Source of the DNA: Lachnospiraceae bacterium UBA3772
GTDB taxonomy: Bacteria; Bacillota; Clostridia; Lachnospirales; Lachnospiraceae
Assembly (NCBI GenBank): GCA_002371025.1
Contig: DFFQ01000210.1
Location: 1-28,531 of the forward strand
DNA length: 28,531 nt
Reading direction: 5' to 3'
This document shows positions 1 to 6,807 of this stretch, piece by piece (positions within the stretch are counted from its first letter, which is position 1; each line of letters opens with the position of its first letter). A program made the position numbers and the translations under genes. The notes beneath the pieces are model-generated. The model had not been told where the DNA came from. It saw only the letters and a list, made by a program, of their open reading frames with translations, and did not search any database.

Positions 1-11
1 TTTTTCTTCAT
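1..11 (-). CDS. Start of a gene running off the left edge (partial)
   Basis: Only the first codons are present (ATG AAG AAA, Met-Lys-Lys) before the window ends. The start is well supported: on the minus strand a perfect AGGAGG (plus positions 20-25) lies 8 bases upstream of the ATG at 11-9. A Met-Lys-Lys opening would fit a signal peptide or lipoprotein, but too little is visible to name a product. The gene has a leader of about 260 bases containing a promoter, a short ORF and a strong hairpin, described separately. Confidence 0.7.
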
Positions 12-51
12 TCAAAATTCCTCCTCGAGATTATTTTTATATTAATAAAAT

Positions 52-92
52 CGCCTTACCTGGCAGGGCATAATACCCCGTCAAGTAAGGCG
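52..92 (-). terminator. Leader hairpin, possible attenuator or terminator
   Basis: The minus strand has CGCCTTAC pairing with GTAAGGCG as an 8-bp outer stem. It continues through TG/CA and GGG/CCC with a few mismatches or wobbles to a 7-base loop. ATTTTATT follows, a modest U-tract. It sits between the promoter at 279-307 and the ribosome site at 20-25, so it would form in the 5' leader of the gene leaving the window. It may be an attenuator, or a terminator of whatever is transcribed through here. Confidence 0.55.
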
Positions 93-185
93 GTTATTCA
101 TCACGAATATATGTTGTTTTATACGAAAGAAGGGCGCAGTTAATCGATGCGATGCGATTAGATTAAACGTGTACGATTTCCGCAT
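81..185 (-). CDS. Possible leader peptide, 34 aa
   Basis: This is a short ORF with ATG at 185, preceded on the minus strand by a purine-rich AAGGGGGAC, though about a dozen bases away, longer than ideal. The peptide opens MRKSYTFNLI and contains a Phe-Phe pair. Its TGA stop lies inside the 5' arm of the hairpin at 52-92, so a ribosome at the stop would hinder that hairpin. Position, length and overlap suit a regulatory leader peptide. There is no strong codon run, so the amino acid or signal sensed is not evident and chance remains possible. Confidence 0.35.
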   Translation of the reverse strand: MRKSYTFNLIASHRLTAPFFRIKQHIFVMNNRLT

Positions 186-263
186 AGTTGTCAAGTCCCC
201 CTTTTCTATATTTTTCTTATTAATTCTGCTACTCTAAATCTTGTAAATCAATCAAAGTTTCAC

Positions 264-327
264 AAAAATTACAGTACAAGTGTATCAAATTTTAGACAAT
301 TTTTCAATGAATCGTACTGTGATTTTT
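264..327 (-). promoter_or_regulatory. Promoter framed by a 14-bp inverted repeat
   Basis: The minus strand carries TTGAAA (302-307), a 17-base spacer and TACACT (279-284), a plausible sigma-A promoter directed at the gene that leaves the left edge. It lies entirely within the loop of a 14-bp inverted repeat, AAAAATTACAGTAC (264-277) and GTACTGTGATTTTT (314-327), with one mismatch. The two arms could be paired operator half-sites for a dimeric repressor that bridges the promoter. No regulator can be assigned from sequence. Confidence 0.45.
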
Positions 328-339
328 ATATGAATTATA

Positions 340-840
340 TCTTCCTTCAGCTCTGAGACAGCTACATTAATAGATGTTCTATTTACCTCCGTTTTGAATC
401 ATGCATTTAAGTTTGCAGTTTTCCCAAAGAGGTATCTTACAGATAATCCAATGCAGCATGTCACTCGCCATAACAGGAATGATACCGCTAATATCTTCGA
501 GGAAAGTGTATCTCCTAATGAATCAGCCACTTACCTGACATACGAGAAGTTCACTGAACTTATTGAGTATCTTAAGAAGCACCACCCTTCTATAGTTCTC
601 CCGGTACAGATATAATATTTTACCGGTCTGAAACTTGGAGAAGTGTGTGGGCTCACATGGCAGGACATCAATCTGGATGAACAATATCTCACTGTAAAGA
701 GAAGCATTTCCTACAAATCAGTGAGACGTAAATTTGAGATAGACCTTGCATGTACCAAGGACGATGGTTCCCACTTAACAAACAGTGATATAGACTGTGC
801 TTGCAGAAGGGCTTCAAAGAAAATCCCTACCCCTATATAA
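340..840 (+). pseudogene. Decayed tyrosine recombinase (phage/transposon integrase)
   Basis: The conceptual translation shows tyrosine-integrase features. A segment like 'VLNHAFKFAVFPKRYLTDNP' matches the end of the core-binding domain. A stop codon (TAA at 613-615) follows, and the same frame resumes with 'YFTGLKLGEVCGLTWQDINL', the region around the first catalytic Arg, which reads Lys here. The reading frame ends at 838-840, before the His-x-x-Arg and Tyr motifs, and the N-terminal part is missing. It is therefore truncated at both ends and interrupted. Recognisable codons begin upstream of the TTG at 394, around 340. It is the only clear trace of a mobile element in the window and the only protein-coding remnant on the plus strand. 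Confidence 0.8.
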
Positions 841-844
841 AAAC

Positions 845-885
845 TTTCCCTTGAAAAATTCCCATAAGGGAAAATACAAGGGAAA
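845..885. repeat. Nested inverted repeat downstream of the integrase remnant
   Basis: TTTCCCTTG (845-853) is the exact inverse of CAAGGGAAA (877-885). Inside it lies a second small dyad, TTCCC (859-863) / GGGAA (868-872). It starts five bases after the integrase remnant ends and could be part of the old element end. The rest of 886-1073 shows no gene; it holds TACAGATT (961-968) / AATCTGTA (1014-1021), a weak 8-bp inverted repeat. Confidence 0.5.
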
Positions 886-1073
886 ATGATATAATTTGAT
901 AACTGAAAGCGCCTATAAACGGCTAAATTTAAGGCAATTCTTGGAATCAGTTTATTATATTACAGATTTTATCTTTATTATCTATTTTTTATGAAGATTC
1001 TCAAAAATGGATTAATCTGTACTGTCACCATGTGGCATCTCTTTAAAATATCCCTGTCTTCTTAAAGTCATAG

Positions 1074-2180
1074 CTAATTACCCTCTCTTTTAATCCACTC
1101 CATTAACACATCCACTATATACTCCTGCTCTTTCTTATTTAATTTTTTCCCTGCAGGGATATTATGCCATTTTTCAAGACAGGATCTGCAGCAGCAGGCT
1201 GTGGCATGCTGCGCTTTAAATATCGGATGTCCCTTCATCGGCGTCTGCTTTCCATCATTTTCAGGATTCTCAGGTGAAAGTCTTTTTGCCACAAAATCCG
1301 CTGCATGACTTTTTATAAGCTCTATCCCCTTATCCTCTATATATTTTCTATCACTTTCCGACAAATGAAACCTGCTTCGGAATGAGGATTTACTTAATCT
1401 AAAAAATAATGCTTCTCTATCAGGAAGCTGGTAAGAAATCTTATCTGCCATTCCCATACCTGGAACATAACTATAGCCTGACTGTTTCGCCTGACTCATC
1501 TGATATTTTCGATCAACATGATAAGTCTTTCCATTTAGTAAAAATAAAGCTCCGGTCTGTTTAAAAGTAAATGGAACCTTTGCTCTTATACACTCACGTC
1601 TTACTTCCTTAATCCAGTTAAAATCAAGTGGTCTTACGTTATTTCCAGATTCACCGCCACAAGTAACGTGTTCTATAAGTCCAGTCAGAAGATACTTTTC
1701 TATATTTATTTCTTCAAGCATCGGCTCTGAAATGATTTCTTTATGTTTTATGGGAAGCTTTAGAAATATCGGAAGTCTATAGTCAGCTCTGTCCTGATTC
1801 TCGCAGGTACAGGAAATAGTAACATTTTCCCAGCCATCCCCCCAGTCAAATGGGACGCATTCCATAAAACGATGGATTCTTTTTGTAATGATATGAAAAT
1901 GAAGGTCCTGTCTCACTCTGATCATATCCCAGCAATCCTGCCTCCATAAGTCAGCTTCCTCAATAAAAAAATCCGAGGTCATACAAGTAAAGACCACACC
2001 ATCTTCTGGTGTGATCTTATATTTTTTCTCTCTATTTTTCTTAAAAGGCAGATTAAAGTCATTTGTTTTTGTGATGATTGAAGCATCCTTACCTATGCTC
2101 TCGTCCCGTCTGTAAACATAACAGTTCATGCATCCGGGACTTATCTTAAGGCAGCCATGCCAGGGATTCCAGATTGTCAC
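1074..2180 (-). CDS. DUF5131 (Gp37/Gp68-like) - DUF4186 fusion protein
   Basis: The 368-aa protein contains two families joined end to end. Residues 1 to about 215 match DUF5131 (phage Gp37/Gp68 family): opening WNPWHGC, a Cys cluster C10-x6-C17-x2-C20-Tyr, 'TCMTSDFF' near 65-72 and 'CGGESG' near 174-179. The Cys cluster suggests a bound Fe-S centre or metal, but no reaction is established. Residues about 257-366 match DUF4186, with 'NDGKQTPMKGHPIF', 'AQHATACCCRSCLEKWH' and 'YIVDVLMEWI'; this is normally a stand-alone protein of roughly 110 residues. The start codon overlaps the pepF stop by 4 bases (ATGA), implying translational coupling and co-transcription with pepF. Both domain names are unassigned functions, so the role is unknown. 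Confidence 0.85.
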   Translation of the reverse strand: MTIWNPWHGCLKISPGCMNCYVYRRDESIGKDASIITKTNDFNLPFKKNREKKYKITPEDGVVFTCMTSDFFIEEADLWRQDCWDMIRVRQDLHFHIITKRIHRFMECVPFDWGDGWENVTISCTCENQDRADYRLPIFLKLPIKHKEIISEPMLEEINIEKYLLTGLIEHVTCGGESGNNVRPLDFNWIKEVRRECIRAKVPFTFKQTGALFLLNGKTYHVDRKYQMSQAKQSGYSYVPGMGMADKISYQLPDREALFFRLSKSSFRSRFHLSESDRKYIEDKGIELIKSHAADFVAKRLSPENPENDGKQTPMKGHPIFKAQHATACCCRSCLEKWHNIPAGKKLNKKEQEYIVDVLMEWIKREGN

Positions 2181-3988
2181 TTTTCTAATTCCTTATTTAA
2201 TCTTTCTATATCATCAATAATGTTTCCAATATAGTCAATTGTATCAAGTAATGCAGCGTCACTTGTCACATCAACTCCTGCCATCTTTGCGAATTCTACT
2301 GGAGTTACTGTAGCCCCTGCAGCAAGAGTCTTCTTCCAGTCATCAACAGCAGGCTGACCTTCTTTTCTTATTCTCTTCATTACCTCTGTTGCAACTGTAA
2401 GGCTGGCGCTGTAACTGTAAGAATAAAGTCCCATGTAATAATGTGGCTGGCGCATCCAGGTAAGCTCGCATCCGTCAGTAAGTTCGATCTCATCGCCCCA
2501 GAATTTCTTTAATACATTTTTGTAGATTTCATTTAAGGTATCAGCAGGAATTCCTTCACCCTTATCAACTAATTTATAGACTTCTCTCTGGTAAGCCGCC
2601 TCAAGAAGGTGAGTTACAAAATTGTGATAATAAGTATTTGAGATCTGTGCTGAAAGTACCCATCTTAAGAAGCGCTTATCATCCTTATACTTTTCTTTTA
2701 AATACTCAGCCATGAAAAGTTCATTTATTGTTGATGGTGCTTCAACTACATACTGTGAAACGTCTACGTCAAAGGCGCTGCAGGATGCATTGCAGGCTTT
2801 AAAATGACCCGCATGTCCAAGTTCATGAGCTAATGTAAATACATCGCTCATTCTGTCATTCCATGAAAGAAGGATGTATGAACCTTTCTGATATGGGCTG
2901 GCACAGAATCCACCTGTAGATTTTCCGATATTCTGAGCGAAGTCGATCCATCTTTCTCTATAAGCTTCCTCTAACATTTCTATGTATTCAGATCCCATGA
3001 TCTTAAGACCATCTAAGATATATTTTTTTGATTCTTCAATAGTTACCTTAGGGTCATATTCCGGATCCAGAGCTATCTTTAAATCTGCATATGTCATCTT
3101 ATCAAGTCCATTTGCTTCCTTAAGAAGGCGGGCATATTTTCTCATATGAGGCGCCAACTTTTCCATGATAAGGTCGATCTGTCTATCATACATTTCTCTT
3201 GTAACTTTCTGCCCGAAAAGGAGATAGTCAAATACGCTGTCAAATTTACGAAGCTCAGAATTGATCTTTTCTGTACGAACATGCGCTCCATATACTGTTG
3301 CTGTAGTATACATATATTCTCTTAACTTCTCAGAGAATGCTTTAAATGCAGCGCGGCGGACTTCTGTATCTTTCTCATATTCATAATTATCTTCAAATAA
3401 AGAATATCCAAGAGGATACTTTTTGCCGTTAACTTCAAAGTCATCAAAATGCATATCAGCTAACTTGCTTGTCTCATAGATATTATAAGGCGCCCGAAAT
3501 GCCTCTCTTAACGCCTCCATAGCAGCTTCTGTTTCAGGACTGAGACGATGAGGTTTCTCACGCTCTATATTCTGGAGATGACATTTACCAACAGTTGCTG
3601 TCTTTATTGCCTCATTTATCAACATTTCCGGAGCATCTGCCAGCTCACTGTCGATAAATGAAAGTCTGCTGTTAGCCATTGCAAATGTAGACATGGCAAG
3701 TGCTTCTTCTTTCTTTGCTTCGCCATTTGTATAGTCTACAGCTACATTTAAATTCGTATAATTAATAAGATGCTCAGCCATAATGAGCCACTGGTTGTAT
3801 TTTTCAAGGCATTCATTAATTTTATCGGCATCGGTAAGCTTTCCCTTATAATCTGCCTCTATCTCATCTGTAAGTTTTTTAAACTTTTCTAAATTTGCTT
3901 TTAAATCCTCTGAATCCTTGAAAATTCGGGATGTGTCCCATTTTAATTCCTCTGGGATTTCATTTCTTTTCTTAAGTGTTTCTGCCAT
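2177..3988 (-). CDS. pepF: Oligoendopeptidase F (M3 family zinc metallopeptidase)
   Basis: This is a cytoplasmic M3B metallopeptidase that cleaves short oligopeptides, commonly in peptide nutrient use or turnover. The 603-aa length is normal for PepF. The zinc site is explicit: HELGH at 388-392 within FTLAHELGHAGHF, and a downstream Glu in PSTINELFMAEYL (about residue 417) that would complete the site. There is no signal peptide. The ATG at 3988 has AAGGAG 9 bases upstream. It lies between a methyltransferase gene and the DUF5131-DUF4186 gene, overlapping the latter by 4 bases, so the three probably form one transcript. Confidence 0.95.
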   Translation of the reverse strand: MAETLKKRNEIPEELKWDTSRIFKDSEDLKANLEKFKKLTDEIEADYKGKLTDADKINECLEKYNQWLIMAEHLINYTNLNVAVDYTNGEAKKEEALAMSTFAMANSRLSFIDSELADAPEMLINEAIKTATVGKCHLQNIEREKPHRLSPETEAAMEALREAFRAPYNIYETSKLADMHFDDFEVNGKKYPLGYSLFEDNYEYEKDTEVRRAAFKAFSEKLREYMYTTATVYGAHVRTEKINSELRKFDSVFDYLLFGQKVTREMYDRQIDLIMEKLAPHMRKYARLLKEANGLDKMTYADLKIALDPEYDPKVTIEESKKYILDGLKIMGSEYIEMLEEAYRERWIDFAQNIGKSTGGFCASPYQKGSYILLSWNDRMSDVFTLAHELGHAGHFKACNASCSAFDVDVSQYVVEAPSTINELFMAEYLKEKYKDDKRFLRWVLSAQISNTYYHNFVTHLLEAAYQREVYKLVDKGEGIPADTLNEIYKNVLKKFWGDEIELTDGCELTWMRQPHYYMGLYSYSYSASLTVATEVMKRIRKEGQPAVDDWKKTLAAGATVTPVEFAKMAGVDVTSDAALLDTIDYIGNIIDDIERLNKELEK

Positions 3989-4027
3989 GGTTTTAGTCTC
4001 CTTGTCACTTGTATTTTTACTGTTTTT

Positions 4028-4098
4028 TTTGCAGCTTAGCGGCTGGTTATTTTTCTGCTGTATATTTGCAGCTTAGCGGCTGGTTATTTTTCTGCTGT
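4028..4098. repeat. 34-bp tandem direct repeat spanning the methyltransferase stop codon
   Basis: 4028-4061 and 4065-4098 are identical over 34 bases, period 37 (core GCAGCTTAGCGGCTGG then TTATTTTTCTGCTG). The right copy contains the last codons and TAA stop of the methyltransferase gene; the left copy is an exact echo in the gap before pepF. It is the cleanest of several stop-codon repeats in this window. Confidence 0.9.
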
Positions 4099-4680
4099 TT
4101 TTTTATATAACAAATTCAGCCACATTTCATCTTCTCTGCCTGGTCTTGCATCGCATGATTTCCACTTTTCTACTTCCTTAAGTTCTGAGAAATCTTTCAT
4201 AAATTCAGCAAGACTTTCAAAAGTAAAATCTGTAAAATATCTTTCATTTCGCTCTCCCTCAAAATCACCGTATTTAAAGGATGCATAGATATAACCGCCA
4301 GGCTTTAGTGCTTTTATCATCTTATTAAATACTATTTTCAGCCGTTCTTTGGGAAGATGAAGTATAGAAGCGCAGGCCCAGATGCCGTCATACTTTTCTA
4401 TTTCGCTCAGCTCTTCAAAAAGCATCTGTCTTACCTTTATCCCGGTATTTCTGCTGGCTATCACACAAAGTTCTTTTGATCCATCTATTGCATCCACCTT
4501 AAAACCCTTATCTATAAAGGCTTTGGTATCTCTTCCTGCTCCACAGCCAAAATCAAGGATATAAGCCTTGTCAGGAAGTAAAGACATAAATTTATTCTGA
4601 ACTTCATTAAAATCAACTTTTAATGTGTTTTCTGCAAAAACAGATGCATTTTCATCATAATATTTAAGTGTATTTGTCAT
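4084..4680 (-). CDS. Class I SAM-dependent methyltransferase
   Basis: The 198-aa protein has a Rossmann-like SAM-binding fold. Motif I is visible as ILDFGCGAGRDT (about 41-52), an acidic residue follows at the next strand (VDAIDGS), and a post-I/II region reads YDGIWACASILHLP (about 93-106), typical of Methyltransf_11/25 proteins. 'LKPGGYIYASFKYG' is the usual fifth-strand region. The substrate cannot be told. It is a small-molecule or cytosolic type rather than an rRNA or DNA enzyme, because no target-recognition domain is attached. It lies upstream of pepF on the same strand. Its stop codon sits inside the tandem repeat at 4028-4098. Confidence 0.88.
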   Translation of the reverse strand: MTNTLKYYDENASVFAENTLKVDFNEVQNKFMSLLPDKAYILDFGCGAGRDTKAFIDKGFKVDAIDGSKELCVIASRNTGIKVRQMLFEELSEIEKYDGIWACASILHLPKERLKIVFNKMIKALKPGGYIYASFKYGDFEGERNERYFTDFTFESLAEFMKDFSELKEVEKWKSCDARPGREDEMWLNLLYKKTAEK

Positions 4681-4740
4681 TTTGATTTCCTATATTTTTT
4701 CTTTGCAACAATCGGCAAATGAATTACTATCCTTATTCTT

Positions 4741-4830
4741 GGTTGACATAAAACTGGACCACTGTCTCCGGGACTTAAGGTCCATTTCCGGGACTTAAGG
4801 TCCATTTCCGGGACTTAAGGTCCATTTTTA
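4741..4830. repeat. Palindromic repeat, copy A (expanded and degenerate)
   Basis: This is a degenerate member of the 55-bp palindrome family. It opens with GGTTGACATAAAACTGGACC, but its right half is amplified: the 20-bp unit CCGGGACTTAAGGTCCATTT occurs three times without change (4768-4787, 4788-4807, 4808-4827). It lies in the 403-base gap between rtcB and the methyltransferase gene. The GTTAAC right end is missing. The 20-bp period shifts the reading frame of any ORF crossing it. Confidence 0.85.
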
Positions 4831-4945
4831 TAATATTACATTTTTCTTTTTTTGTCGTCTGTTTATTTACAATAGAAAAAGGAATTGTTTTTTTAGGTTT
4901 TAACATCTGGTCAAATACAACATGTTCTCTTTTTTTCTTTCCCAT
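4775..4945 (-). CDS. Possible small basic protein, 56 aa
   Basis: An ATG at 4945 is preceded by a good GGAGGG ribosome site on the minus strand. The predicted peptide begins MGKKKREHVVFDQMLKPKK and is rich in Lys and Arg. It keeps one frame to a TAA at 4775-4777. About the last 16 codons are read from the palindromic repeat copy A (Met-Asp-Leu-Lys-Ser-Arg and onward), so the natural C-terminus was probably replaced when the repeat arrived or expanded. The family is not recognised. It may be a real small gene with a captured tail, or a remnant. The rest of the 4681-5083 gap holds only repeats and T-rich sequence. Confidence 0.4.
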   Translation of the reverse strand: MGKKKREHVVFDQMLKPKKTIPFSIVNKQTTKKEKCNIIKMDLKSRKWTLSPGNGP

Positions 4946-5024
4946 AGACCCTCCATTTTCCCAACTTATTTTATCACGCCTTGCTTCATTTCCAGCTGTT
5001 TTTGTTACCTTTTTATGCGCTTAT

Positions 5025-5103
5025 TGTGCTGGAATTTTAATTCATTACACCAGTCTTTATATTCACTTTACTGTGCTGGAATTTTAGCTCATTCCGCCTG
5101 CCT
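5025..5103. repeat. Direct repeat echoing the rtcB 3' end
   Basis: TGTGCTGGAATTTTA occurs at 5025-5039 and 5072-5086, and similarity continues with substitutions for about 32 bases (period 47). The right copy contains the rtcB stop codon (5084-5086) and the codons before it; the left copy lies just downstream of the gene. Confidence 0.8.
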
Positions 5104-6220
5104 TGTAGTTATAAATTGGCTTTATTATCTTATCGATCCTTATGGTATCCCTGATCACTTTTGCAATATCATCTATCTTTCTATATGCAAATGGGCTTTC
5201 GTCCAGCGTATCCTTATTGATACAGATTGAATGAATGCCTTCCATTGCCTTTTTAAACTCTGATACTGTGTGATGCTCTGCTACTTCTGATCTGCGGTAG
5301 ATTCTTCCTGCTCCGTGTGGCGCAGAGTAATTCCATTCAGGATTTCCAAGTCCCGTTCCAAGGATTATCCCGTCACGCATATTGATAGGAATTATCACTC
5401 TCTCACCATCTTTTGCACTGATGGCACCTTTCCTTAGGAGCGGATCATTTCCAGAAAAATCCACATAATTATGAATTGAACAAAAAATGTCCTCAACCTT
5501 CCATTTCATCCCCTTTACAATAGATTCAATGATAGCTTCCCTGTTGATACGGGCGAAATCCTGGATTATCTCTAGATCATGAAGGTAGTCCTCCATAAGT
5601 TCCCCAGTAAGGCTGGTCATTTCATAAGAAGCATAACCCTGCTTTTTTCTTTGCATTTCCTTTTGCCCGGCACGTAGGTAATACTCCGCAACTTCTATCC
5701 CTAAATGCCTGCTTCCTGAGTGGACCGTCAGATAATAATTTCCTTCCTCGTCTTTATCAACTTCAATAAAATGATTCCCGCCCCCTAGAGTTCCTATGCT
5801 CAGCTTTGCTTTCGCTTCACTTATAGATTTTGCAGACTTAAGTTTCGAAAGGTCGATCCTATCTGCAAATTTATGCTCTTTTCTTTGTATTGCAGGGCCC
5901 ACGGGAACATTTTCCCTGATAACACTGTCAAGCTGCTGAAACTGAAGGGCCTTTGACTTTATCTTTGCAATAGTCATTCCACAGCCGATATCAACTCCCA
6001 CAAGGCTTGGGAGTATTACATCTTTCACAGTCATTGTAAATCCTATGGTTCCGACTTTTCCTGGGTGAACATCCGGCATAACACGTATCTTAGAGCCTTG
6101 TGCAACCGGATTATCACATATCATCTGAAGCTGTTTTCTTGCATATTCATCAAGGGAATAAAGCTCATTTTCAACTGTATAAACTTTTGCATTAGTATAT
6201 TTTCCATATATTGTAATCAT
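5084..6220 (-). CDS. rtcB: RNA-splicing ligase RtcB
   Basis: RtcB joins RNA 2',3'-cyclic phosphate or 3'-phosphate ends to 5'-OH ends using GTP and Mn2+, and acts in tRNA splicing or RNA repair. The 378-aa length fits the shorter bacterial branch. Key residues are visible: GVDIGCG with D77 and C80, GGGNH (H150), HSGSRH (H167), SIHNY (H250) for metal binding, and APHGAGR with H302, the predicted guanylylated His. It follows a small Cys-rich protein by 24 bases. Its own ribosome site is weak, suggesting coupling to that gene. The transcript appears to start at 6710-6738 and pass through an attenuator. No rtcA or rtcR gene is seen. Confidence 0.96.
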   Translation of the reverse strand: MITIYGKYTNAKVYTVENELYSLDEYARKQLQMICDNPVAQGSKIRVMPDVHPGKVGTIGFTMTVKDVILPSLVGVDIGCGMTIAKIKSKALQFQQLDSVIRENVPVGPAIQRKEHKFADRIDLSKLKSAKSISEAKAKLSIGTLGGGNHFIEVDKDEEGNYYLTVHSGSRHLGIEVAEYYLRAGQKEMQRKKQGYASYEMTSLTGELMEDYLHDLEIIQDFARINREAIIESIVKGMKWKVEDIFCSIHNYVDFSGNDPLLRKGAISAKDGERVIIPINMRDGIILGTGLGNPEWNYSAPHGAGRIYRRSEVAEHHTVSEFKKAMEGIHSICINKDTLDESPFAYRKIDDIAKVIRDTIRIDKIIKPIYNYKAGGMS

Positions 6221-6244
6221 ATCTTGTTTTTCTCACTTTCCTTT

Positions 6245-6436
6245 TTAGTTCCATTTGTCATGCCTGTCCTTATCTTTTTGTTTTTTTGCCTTAAATGACT
6301 CTTTTATTTTTTTAGTCTTTCGCGGCTGATATTTCGGACAGTTCTTACACTTCTTTAGATTTACTTTTACAAATCCTTTTTCGCAATCTGCATCCTTACA
6401 AATGTAATAAATGCAGGGTTCTGATCTATCTTTCAT
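6245..6436 (-). CDS. Small cysteine-rich basic protein upstream of rtcB
   Basis: The 63-aa protein starts MKDRSEPCIY. It has five Cys (8, 13, 18, 30, 33), including KKCKNCPKYQPRK, an arrangement that could bind zinc, and a long Lys-rich C-terminal tail. Small proteins ending a Cys cluster in CPxYxPRK are familiar as hypotheticals in Clostridia, but I know of no assigned function. I chose the ATG at 6436 rather than an upstream one at 6514, because the upstream part would be read through the terminator hairpin at 6489-6526. It lies 24 bases before rtcB on the same strand, downstream of the attenuator, so a nucleic-acid-binding helper for RtcB is a reasonable but untested inference. Confidence 0.7.
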   Translation of the reverse strand: MKDRSEPCIYYICKDADCEKGFVKVNLKKCKNCPKYQPRKTKKIKESFKAKKQKDKDRHDKWN

Positions 6437-6488
6437 AATAATTCTTCTTTCTTTTTTTCCCCGGTGTATGATTTTAGGCATACAAAAA

Positions 6489-6526
6489 ACACCCCTGGCG
6501 TGATTTTTAACCACGCAAAGAGGTGT
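6489..6526 (-). terminator. Intrinsic terminator of the rtcB leader (attenuator)
   Basis: On the minus strand ACACC pairs with GGTGT and GCGTG pairs with CACGC around a 9-base loop, with an asymmetric internal loop. TTTTTTG follows at once. It lies after the 22-codon leader ORF and before the Cys-rich protein and rtcB, where an attenuator belongs. Confidence 0.85.
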
Positions 6527-6651
6527 CAGTCATCTCAATCAATATTAAAATAAAATCCCTTTAACTATTTCACGTTAATACTTAAGGACAACTGCTGCCT
6601 CTAACTCTGTTATTAAGTTATTTCGATTAATAATAATAAACATGTTGTCCT
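6519..6651 (-). promoter_or_regulatory. Competing RNA stems of the rtcB attenuator
   Basis: Three alternative pairings can be traced. Segment 1, AGGACAAC (6651-6644, including the leader ribosome site), pairs 8/8 with segment 2, GTTGTCCT (6592-6585). Segment 2, extended as AGAGGCAGCAGTT (6602-6590), can instead pair with segment 3, GACTGACACCTCT (6531-6519): 5 bp, a 3x3 internal loop, then 5 bp. Segment 3 also supplies the 5' arm of the terminator at 6489-6526. This is the classical 1:2, 2:3, 3:4 layout. A ribosome stalled near the start would free segment 2 to form the antiterminator; one reaching the stop at 6575 would cover it and allow termination. Confidence 0.65.
6575..6643 (-). CDS. 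Leader peptide of the rtcB operon, 22 aa with an Ile-Ile-Ile run
   Basis: The ATG at 6643 follows an excellent AAAGGAGG ribosome site. The peptide begins MFIIINRNNL and later contains Ala-Ala-Val-Val-Leu, ending at TAA 6575-6577. Three consecutive ATT (Ile) codons at positions 3-5 are the natural stalling site. It lies between a strong promoter and an intrinsic terminator and takes part in alternative stems, which marks it as a regulatory leader peptide rather than a functional small protein. Ile/Val-rich leaders usually precede branched-chain amino-acid genes; here the downstream genes are RNA ligase and a Cys-rich protein. Confidence 0.75.
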   Translation of the reverse strand: MFIIINRNNLITELEAAVVLKY

Positions 6652-6709
6652 CCTTTTCATTCTGGATCAATAGTTACAAGAGACTCGTGCATGTCTCATT
6701 CCATAGCTG

Positions 6710-6738
6710 AATATATTATAAATAATTAAATCTGTCAA
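6710..6738 (-). promoter_or_regulatory. Sigma-A promoter of the rtcB leader
   Basis: On the minus strand TTGACA (6733-6738), an exact -35 box, is followed by a 17-base spacer and TATATT (6710-6715). The predicted start near 6703 gives a leader of about 60 bases before the peptide's ATG. Confidence 0.75.
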
Positions 6739-6752
6739 CAGCTTAATCATTA

Positions 6753-6807
6753 GTTAACATAAAAATGAGCCATAGCCCCCGGGACTATGGCTCATTTTTA
6801 TGTTAAC
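6753..6807. repeat. Palindromic repeat, copy B
   Basis: A perfect 23-bp inverted repeat (GTTAACATAAAAATG then AGCCATAG) surrounds the 9-base centre CCCCCGGGA. It directly abuts the TAG stop (6808-6810) of the DUF3592 gene. Transcribed, it forms a hairpin with a T-run in the 3' arm, so it should act as that gene's terminator. It uses GAGCC/GGCTC where most copies have GGACC/GGTCC, a matched change in both arms. Confidence 0.95.

Noticed and set aside
52..92. A tRNA or tRNA-like fold
   Set aside because: The hairpin is a single long stem with a 7-base loop and no further arms; the total length is too short for a tRNA.
1036..1101. A further stop-codon echo at the DUF5131-DUF4186 gene end
   Set aside because: CTCTTTAAAATATCC versus CTCTTTTAATCCACTCC share too few positions to separate from chance in this base composition.
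6245..6514. A longer start (ATG 6514) for the Cys-rich protein
   Set aside because: It would begin inside the terminator hairpin with no ribosome site, and the extra residues look random; ATG 6436 fits better.
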